64,000 nt of DNA, from contig OY992838.1 in NCBI GenBank assembly GCA_963921425.1, forward strand, positions 16,058,001-16,122,000, in the 5' to 3' direction. Source of the DNA: Dryas octopetala. Its lineage: Eukaryota; Streptophyta; Magnoliopsida; Rosales; Rosaceae. The number at the start of each line of letters is the position of its first letter. The stretch's first letter is position 1. Of this stretch, positions 53,352 through 64,000 are shown one piece after another. The notes below the pieces were generated by a model. That model did not search any database and was not told the origin of the DNA. It saw only the letters and a list, made by a program, of their open reading frames with translations. The translations under genes and the position numbers were made by a program.

Positions 53352-53970
53352 CTGTAAAATACAATCCTTAGTGGCTTCTGCCCTGTTACCTTCCTACACG
53401 AAACCAGAAGATCCCTGGACAAAAGAGAATATGATATTGAGATAGAATATTAACACCTTACAAAAAGATAAAATGGCAACAATTTCCATCAGAAAGTAGC
53501 ATTATATGCAAGCAGAATATCGAGGGAACAAATTGAAGGGTCTGTATGAGTTTAGACTTTGGGGAATATTGGTGTGCTTGCCTATGGGCAAGAGAAGGTT
53601 GGTACAAGCAAATGGGACTGAACCAATGAAGTACTGACTATTTGAGAAAGTTCAAAAGAAGTGATTCGAGAGTTCTCATACCTTATCATGCCACCACTGA
53701 CTGTGCCACGAACAGGGTCTTCCCATGTTTTATATAAATCTTGAATGAGTTCCTGTCTTTGAGCTTCAGCACAAACTAATCCAACATATTTGGTCACTTC
53801 AGACCAATCCTGGGAAGCTACTACCTACAATAGTACAAACATCCATTAGCAACAAGGTCTCAACTTACATTGCGGAAAGAAGTTATTGGTGGTAAAGAAT
53901 TTTACAGCAGCAATGGAGGGGCTGGAAGCTTCTCCATTCTCAGGGTGAGTCAAATCTGCTCCGATGGGAC
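53352..53970 (-). pseudogene. ARGONAUTE PIWI-domain fragment (three exons)
   Basis: Three consecutive exons with intact splice sites lie on the minus strand: about 53970-53907 (GADLTHPENGEASSPSIAA), 53824-53682 ([18 protein letters not shown], then [18 protein letters not shown] and TVSGGMIR) and 53414-53352 (DLLVSCRKVTGQKPLRIVFY). These match the PIWI domain of AGO proteins of the AGO1/AGO5 clade, including the first catalytic Asp region (GADLTHP). No stop codon interrupts the three exons. The N-terminal, PAZ and MID regions and the rest of PIWI (from DGVSEGQF on) are not found nearby. It is a gene fragment, presumably non-functional, but young enough to be nearly undamaged. Confidence 0.85.
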
Positions 53971-56900
53971 TTGGGGGACGAGTGTGCTATTTTTCAAAAC
54001 AAGAAAAAGCTAACCTGTGTAACAAAGATTTAGAGGTTAACAGCTAAATATCTAAAAAAAAAGACATGTGCAACGCACATGTGACAGCAGGCAACCCTTT
54101 GGCTTAGCTTATAAGCTTCCTCTGTCTTTCTCTCTCCCTATCTTTCAATTTCTGAAGTTTTCAAACAACTTCAACGTACCACAGACACTCTCTTCGCGCG
54201 CACTCTCCCTCCCACTCTCTCTCTTCGCGCGCACTCTCTCTTCAGCTTCCTCCTTTGCCGTTGTCGTCTTCTCAGCGCCCAAAGTTGGCAGGCATCTTCA
54301 CCCACACTGAAGCGTACCTCATCCCTCGCCCTCCTTTTCCGCCGTCGTGGTCATCCTCTGTTCTGCCTTCTGCAATCAACATTTCAAGGTAATGGTCTTG
54401 TGCTATTCGCTGATTGTCTTGTGGGCTTGTGGTATTGGTTGATTGTCTTGTGCTCTTGTGGTATTGCTTGATTGTCTTGTGGGATCACTTATGCACATAC
54501 ATGAAACCCTGTGAATATCATTTTTGTTGGGTTAGCTCATTTGCGATGGTGTTGTCTGAAGTCTTGATTGAAGGTTACAATTTTGTTAGGATAGAAATGC
54601 AATTGCAATATTAAAATGGCAGAAAGGACCTACTGTTTGACAATTACGAATGAACTGCCAACTATGAAGTTAAATTTTGCAAAACCTATTTTGTTCAACT
54701 GTTATGCTCATTAATTTGCCTAGAAGGCCTGTGTCTTGCCAACTGATATTTTTTTTTGCACATAAACATAAAGCCACATAGAACTTTATATGACCTTAAA
54801 TATTAATGCCATTGTTTCCATGGTCATTGTGTGAAATTATTTGTTCACTAATTATATTCGCATATAGCTAGGTAGACTAAGCATGCACTTCTTTAGACTA
54901 AGCATGCACTTCAATTACCAATAAATTATTGTTTTCGAATTTTTGGTTGTAACAGTGTCCTTATCTTATTTGAAGGTACGCATCTACAATTCGATGTCCA
55001 ACGAAATACCAATCCCCTCAAATCAAATCCCCGTACTAACGGGAGACAAGGACACTGGAAGTTAATGTCGTCCCATTGAAGATAACTGGACACTATAGCT
55101 AGGGATGTGTACATTACTCTTCTTTCATGTACTCAATTCAATGTATCTGAGATGACTAAATGCTTGAATGCTTTGTGCCATGTTTGTTGCCTTCCGTGAG
55201 ATATCTTACTTAAATTGACTGCCCTTTATGCTTTCATCACAATTCGAACGAGATTATGACCTTTAGGTCATACCCATTATTAATTACAACTAAAATCTAG
55301 TGTTCAATAGTTCCCAAAGTTATTAACACAGCAATATAAACTCTAAATCCATAATTAGCTCAAATCCACAAATTCATTTTCTTTCATGAAATAAGTAGAA
55401 GCATATGTAAGACATAGTAACTGCAGCAATATATACTATACTTTCAATCAATCAATTGAAAATTGACTTGGTCCAATTTTTTTTTTTTTTTTTTTTTTAT
55501 GATTATAAAGCCTTTATGAGAAATAGGTGTGAACTTCAAGGTGAATCTAATTTCAATGCTTATTAAGTTTATTATATATTATTGTTTATATTAGTCGTTA
55601 ATTGAGTTATTTAGCTTATCTCCCATCCAGTCAGTTGTTTTGTCCCGAATTACTATAGGTCTTAGTTGACCTCTCGTATTACATGAATCTTTATAACAGT
55701 TTGAAGATTATGAAAGGTTTCTTAATTAACCGACCAAAGATCATGTAAGAATTAAAGCATTCTTATCAATAATTAACAATATTAATCATTTCCCAAGTGA
55801 CTTCTCTTTCTTGGTTATGGTTCTACTGTCAAGGCCTTATGCATTTTCTTTACACACACAGATGAGCATAGTGGTGACTTTAAACAGGTAGATTTCCATG
55901 TTCACTAGTCTGTAAGGAATTGATGTCATGATTGTCATCCTCCACAAATTAAAGGTTTGTTACACCTTTTCTTTCTATTTAATTTTCTTGGATTTAGAGT
56001 ACTGTTTTCATTGGTAAATATTGATCGACTTCATGGCATTGTATGATTTCTTTTGGTTGGTTATAAATTAGTACCGGTATTTTTATTGCTATTACCAGCT
56101 GTTGTTGTCAAGATTTCTGCTTGCCATGAATTAAATTAGCTTCCTATCTTGTCATAATCTTTTAGTTTTTTTTTTTTTGGTAAGGGTTAGTCTAATAATA
56201 GGAAAACTTCATACTTGGCTCAAAGTAATTTTTTTTTCTTGGTTGTGTCATTTAGGTACGTGAAGCCAAGATTCTCATGTCTTTTACAATATTTATTTAA
56301 TATCTCGTGGGGGAGGGGGTTATCTAGGGATGATGTGTTATAGACTTATAGTAGATATAGTTGGCAGGGGTATGCGGTGTATGAGTTTTGCTGTCATTTA
56401 TAAGCCAATTTTACTTTCACCTTTTAGCATGTCTTGTTCCTTTTTTGTTCTAATATCTGTCTATGGATCTGGAAATTTAGGCTTATGAGTTTTCTTTATT
56501 GATGAACCAAATGTAACAGAATGAGGAGTCATTACTGCAATGCCTACAAAAGTTGTCCACTGATTAACACAGGTTATATTTACAACAGTCCTAATTTATG
56601 TCAGTTATATTTACACCATATATTTTTGATGAAAAGAAAAGTTTCATATCACCGTTTAGAAACCTCAATCAGTTCTTAATGTGCATATTTTCAAGTGCAG
56701 GATAGTATCATAAAGGAATTGAAAGATTGCAGGAACATGAATTCTAAATTGATTAGTCATTTTTCCAAATCATATGCCATGCCTTATGCCTAATGCATGC
56801 TTTATTTAAGTAGTTACCACAACAAATTGCTAGAGAAAATTTGTTTGTTGGCATGTTTCTTGTAGTGTAGGATTGGGTGATACTCTGTTGAGTTTGAATG

Positions 56901-58850
56901 CAATCAATAAAAAACATTGAAAGCATTGTGGTTTGAGAGCAATAGTTAAACTACACAAACAACTGATATTGTAGTATATAATTAAGCTGCAATAGTTATA
57001 GTCACCTAGCAATATTTAAACTATAAGCTTGATTAATAATGTCGTTAATTCAGTGTTATAGAAATTTATTAGTTATTTTTCTGTACCGCTTGTTTAAATG
57101 GTTTGTGGATATAATGTTTGTGGAGCAAAGATCTGCTGTCTCCATTTTTCATGTCCCCTAAGCTAATTTTTTGACACATGTCCCTCTTCTTAATAGCTAC
57201 TTTAACTTTGTTAACAACTATCATTTGACTGTTAACTTATAATTAAAAGAATAAAATCAAGAAATAGCAATGTCTTTAGTTCTTTACTCACTCAACCCTG
57301 TCTTTTGATCAACTTTTTATTCTCTGAGCATTAAACATTATCTCCAAGTTCCCAACCTTTTCAGCCAAGCAAAACTGGATGATTGCACTTTCTTTATCTA
57401 CCTTTATTTCTCCTTTTATTCATTAGCTTCACTCATCTTCTTTTCCCTTTAACACTTCATGCCATATATTACAGAAATTGAAAATACATTTTGATTCCTC
57501 TGTTTGAGATTGGACATTGGAGCGGGTTAGATGAAAAAGAAAAAAAAAAAAAAAAAACAAGAAAAAGAACAATATAGCATTGTAGGAAAACAGAAGATCT
57601 ACATGTGTTAATTGAAGCTATTAAATTAGAGAAAAAAAAAAGGGGTTGGAGAGATTCATGGAAGAATGAATAGAGCTTGCCTATATTGGTCATGGTTTTG
57701 ATGAGGTAGTGTGTTTCATAATTTTTTTTTTTGTTTTCTTTTGGAGTAAATTATATTTTGTAAGCGACATATGTCCATTTGTTACTTTATGTAGCTGAGC
57801 TTGCAAAGTACATATTTAGAAGTAATTAATGATGAGCAGTGTGATATCAGACCATATACATTGCTTCTTAGCTAACTTGTTGAAATGGTTGTTGATCAAA
57901 TTCAGTAAATGATCAACAAGGTTATGATTGATTGTTTTTATTAGACTACTTAGTTCATGCCCTGTTACTATATAATAACTTACATTGGATTCATCCATTC
58001 ATCCATTGTTTTCCTAGTTTTTCAGTTGCTTAGAGCTTATTGACAAGTTTATCTGGTATTATTAGTTGCATCACTCACAATTTCCTTTTTCACAAAACCA
58101 GTGGGTTATGGTGGCTGTGATATGTTTGCATGTCTTTGCGTTGGGAAATTGAATAAGGATGAATCATAAGAAGTCCCAAAACCATTTGCATCTTGTTTGG
58201 CATGTATTCCTGTTGACTGTTGGAGATTTTTATTTTTATTCTTTATTTGAGTTTGACTGTTAAATTGCAAATCTTTGAGTTTGTTTCATGTCTGACATAA
58301 CAGTTGAGGTTTTCTTTTGTGAATGAAGCTGAATTATAACAGGTGTTCGCATTTTTTTGTGAAGGAAGGCAACAAGTGCTGCCAATTAATATTTTGTAAA
58401 TGAAGGCAGCCTTTAGAAGCGGTGAATCATGCACCTATTTTTGTGTAAATGCATGCGCTGATTATTGGTTTTTGTAAAGGGAGGCTACCTTAATTTAGAT
58501 ACTAGGATGGGATGGGGTAATTAATTATAGATATATGCTCTATATTTTGGTGCAATGTGTAATTTTTTTTCGGAAGGTCTTGAAATACTTGTATTGGATG
58601 TTGGAATTAATGGTAATGGAATGGATTGAGATTGCACCAATTTCAGGCTTGAATGTCAGTTTCTTTTATATCAGGATTGTAGTACAAATTGGATAATGAC
58701 AGTGATATTATCGTACAAATTTCATATCAGTTTATTTACACACAGATATATAAAATAGCATGCATATTAGTTTATCAAAAACAACCAATATATAAGTAAC
58801 ATTACCATATCAATAAATATAGAAAACTTGATGTCCAACATTGTCTTTTA
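53971..58850. other. Long non-coding interval
   Basis: 54110-54390 looks like a CT-rich 5' leader on the + strand (cttcgcgcgcactctc occurs twice) ending at a donor (tttcaag|gtaatgg), so an uncharacterised transcript is possible, but no coding exon follows. From 54400 to 58850 the sequence is AT-rich with poly(T) tracts (55477-55499, 56167) and no protein family recognised. Confidence 0.45.
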
Positions 58851-58994
58851 TATCAGTTATAGATTAAATACAGATGTTTTAGATACATTCAAACATCTTA
58901 TAATAGAAAAAACTCAATATTATATCAGTTATAGATTAAATACAGATGTTTTAGATACATTCAAACATCTTATAATAGAAAAAACTCAATATGT
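58851..58994. repeat. Two 72-bp tandem copies
   Basis: tatcagttatagattaaata begins at 58851 and again at 58923, giving two apparently identical head-to-tail 72-base units. They lie in the subterminal region of a CACTA-like right end and contain its gatgttt / aaacatc motifs. Confidence 0.9.
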
Positions 58995-59425
58995 AACATA
59001 GCATGTAGATCAGTTCTGGGCGCATAAAACGATATCTAAGGTAGTTTACATATCCAAAATCACATTAAATATGATGTAGAAAGCATACAAAAATACATTT
59101 AATGGGTTTACCATATCGATAAATATAACAGAACTGATGTCTAAATAAGAATTTAGATCATTTCCATAGTAATTAACGATGTGTTTCCTATCTTTAATAT
59201 CATATTCAGAATTTTAATTCACTAGAAAATTGGAGAACTGATATCTAAAGGGCCTATTAGATATTAGAATTAAAATAAAAAAGATGTCTAACCTCAAAAT
59301 GGATATCAGTGTCAAAACGATATCTTAACAAGGTACATTAGATATCGCCTGCCTAGACATTGCCATAAAACATGAATAGACATCAGTTATTCACTGATAT
59401 TAGTAGGGGGGTATTTGTAGTAGTG
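58995..59425. mobile_element. CACTA-like right terminus
   Basis: Ends TTTGTAGTAGTG at 59425, the inverse of a CACTACTACAAA start. It is preceded by repeated gata(t)tc / gatgtct / aactgatgtc motifs in both orientations, the subterminal pattern of this superfamily but with words different from the elements at 6276 and 60850. No matching left terminus was found in the window, so it may be truncated and its true extent is unknown. Confidence 0.6.
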
Positions 59426-60040
59426 GTATTAGGGTTGAGGGTTTAGGGTTTAGGATTGCATGTCCAACTATGATTGTCAAACAGGGGTGTCAAAAGAATA
59501 CTTTAATATAGCAATTGCACATCGGGCTATAATGGATTGACATTGCATAACATTGTATCATACTTGGGTGGGCTATAATTTAAGTCTAAGTTTCTAATTT
59601 CACCAAAACCCAAACCACCCATGTTTGTACATTTAGACAGTAAGTGTGTCCTACTAACATATTTTGGCGGAATCCTTTTGTCTCATTTCCTTTACAATTT
59701 GATTCCCTACATGTACTTAGCTAGAATGTGGAGATGTGAGTTTGTCTAGTTTCGTAAAGACTATAAATTTAATTGGTCCTTGTAATAGTTTTTACTTAAT
59801 AAACAAGCAATGTCAGAATCAAGCATTTACATTCAGGAACAGTTACAATGTAAATTAATTTCACATTAAAAATAAATAATAGCTCTACATAATAATTGTT
59901 TATTATGGGACGTAAAAGTGTTCCAGACGACACTGAGGCTCATCCTGCTACAAATAAATAATAGCAATACATAATAATTTTTTGTTATGGGACTTTCAAG
60001 TGTTCAAGACGAAACTTTGCATCTGCGGCTCAACCTGCTG
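59426..60040. other. Non-coding interval, 3' flank of the FRS fragment
   Basis: Holds the second copy of the 95-bp direct repeat (59457-59550). 59880-59945 (cataataattgtttattatgg..agtgttccagacga) is an imperfect duplicate of 59960-60020, next to the FRS stop codon. Confidence 0.55.
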
Positions 60041-60849
60041 CTACTCCGCATCGCCGTCACTTTCAATCTTCCTGCTGCCATTTCGCTTCTTATTTCCTCT
60101 ACGGTGTTCCTTACTCTTGGGACAGTTGCGCCTGTCATGACCAAATACATCACATGTACTGCATTTTCTTCCATTGCCTCCCCGTCTGCCTCCTGTGTCT
60201 TGGGTTCCCTTGGTCCTCACGATGTTTGGATCTCTAACAATGTTGTTTGGTCGAGCAGCATTTCGACGGAAGCGAAGGTGGGTATCTCCTACTTGCTTCC
60301 CAAACCCATCCAACAATGGTGCTAACCTACTTAATTCATTATTCAACAAATTGAAACCTTCCTCTGTTCTGGAAGCCAGGAAACACAGTTTGTTGCAACT
60401 TGTACTCAAATATCTGTACCTCGCTAATTCTCGTGCTTCGTCGGGACCAATGTTGTCAGGCAGTGGGATACCATAAGCTGATTCCTTCGCTGACTTTGTC
60501 CATCTCTTAAGAATGAGAGATTCCGGAAACTCTTTCAGATTCTCATACTTCATGACATTAATAACATGGCAACATGGGAGGCCCTGTGATTTAAGGAGAT
60601 TGCATGTGCAATTTATTTCTAAGATACCTTTGATATGGTGGCATAAAACTTTGAACTGAACATGTTCTTCACCATATGTATGAATTACATACATGCGACT
60701 TTTCCCAAATTGTACAAGCTGCGCGGTCACAAGTGAAGCAACCTTATTTATCTCCTCCCTTACTAACCTGAAGACTTTGTCGGTGTACAAGTTTGCTGCA
60801 TGCCGCTCCAATGCATTAAGATGAGTTGTCAGCACCTGTTTCGAATTCT
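60041..60849 (-). pseudogene. FAR1-related (FRS/MULE-type) SWIM protein, C-terminal part
   Basis: The minus-strand frame from 60849 to the stop at 60041 reads LNALERHAANLYTDKVF, then a SWIM zinc finger (INCTCNLLKSQGLPCCHVIN, pattern CxC..CxH), FPESLILKRWTKSAKES and a C-terminal zinc knuckle (CSTCDVFGHDRRNC) with a basic tail. This is the C-terminal half of FAR1/FHY3-related proteins, which are domesticated Mutator-type transposases acting as nuclear transcription factors. The N-terminal DNA-binding and MULE transposase domains are cut off exactly where a CACTA element begins at 60850. The remaining frame is open for about 270 codons. Whether it was a host FRS gene or a MULE's own transposase cannot be told from this part. 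Confidence 0.8.

Positions 60850-64000
<3,151 letters not shown>

Noticed and set aside
53582..53797. A short independent gene starting [13 protein letters not shown]
   Set aside because: It is an internal AGO exon read past its donor at 53682; the Met is an ordinary PIWI-domain residue.
54302..54325. Possible RPL10A exon 1 (ATGAG|GTACGC on the minus strand)
   Set aside because: Five coding bases are too few to support, and the intron to 49560 would be about 4.7 kb and contain other gene fragments. The + strand here looks more like a CT-rich leader.

Overview
This is a plant nuclear genomic window, very probably from a woody core eudicot and possibly Rosaceae (an inference from the style of the NLR, CACTA and SINE sequences, not proven). 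It is AT-rich. Genes are split by GT-AG introns, and most of the length is transposable elements, MITEs and gene debris. No rRNA, tRNA, CRISPR array or bacterial feature was seen. Two host genes look intact. One is the 3' end of an ethylbenzene-dehydrogenase-like haem-binding membrane protein (exons between 110 and 1801, + strand, cut by the window edge). The other is a complete 13-exon RIO2 kinase gene for 40S ribosome maturation (32178-36748, + strand, 470 codons plus stop).

Layout. 1-2.3 kb holds the haem-domain gene 3' end, with a Mutator-like MITE 13 bases past its stop. 2.4-5.8 kb holds GA-rich sequence, a minus-strand SINE and an LTR-like segment with an exact 205-bp tandem duplication. 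5.8-24.5 kb is a nested transposon tower. A damaged long-LTR host (about 5795-24494) was entered by a CACTA element (6276-12519, TSD ACC) and a PIF/Harbinger element (12618-22661, TSD TTA). The Harbinger was in turn entered by two solo-LTR-like units (14032-17648, TSD TTAAC; 19232-22553, TSD GCAAA). The first of these carries a foldback MITE (15914-16528). 25.0-27.2 kb is a second nest: an outer Mutator-like element holding a 1.1-kb foldback MITE and an hAT-type MITE. 27.2-32.2 kb is retroelement debris and the RIO2 upstream region.

After RIO2 come a SINE (37220-37326), an MLO pseudogene and a MITE cluster (38.5-42.8 kb). From about 43 to 54 kb lies a run of unrelated host-gene pieces, all on the minus strand: AXS (UDP-apiose/xylose synthase), a CC-NBS-LRR, RPL10A (uL1), a TMK-type kinase and an ARGONAUTE PIWI fragment. 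Most retain introns, and several carry frameshifts or stops. The RPL10A fragment runs across its own intron straight into the truncated NLR, which looks like a fusion. 54-60 kb is mostly non-coding with a CACTA-type right end at 59425. At 60.0-60.85 kb a FAR1-related (FRS/MULE-type) reading frame is cut by a second CACTA element (60850 to beyond the window). That element carries a captured cytokinin-dehydrogenase (CKX) fragment with its intron.

The genes do not form an operon or pathway. The window is mainly a record of transposition, nesting and gene-fragment capture around two single-copy-looking housekeeping genes. The most notable structures are the CKX-carrying CACTA, the same-strand gene-fragment array with the RPL10A::NLR junction, and the four-level nested tower with intact target-site duplications.
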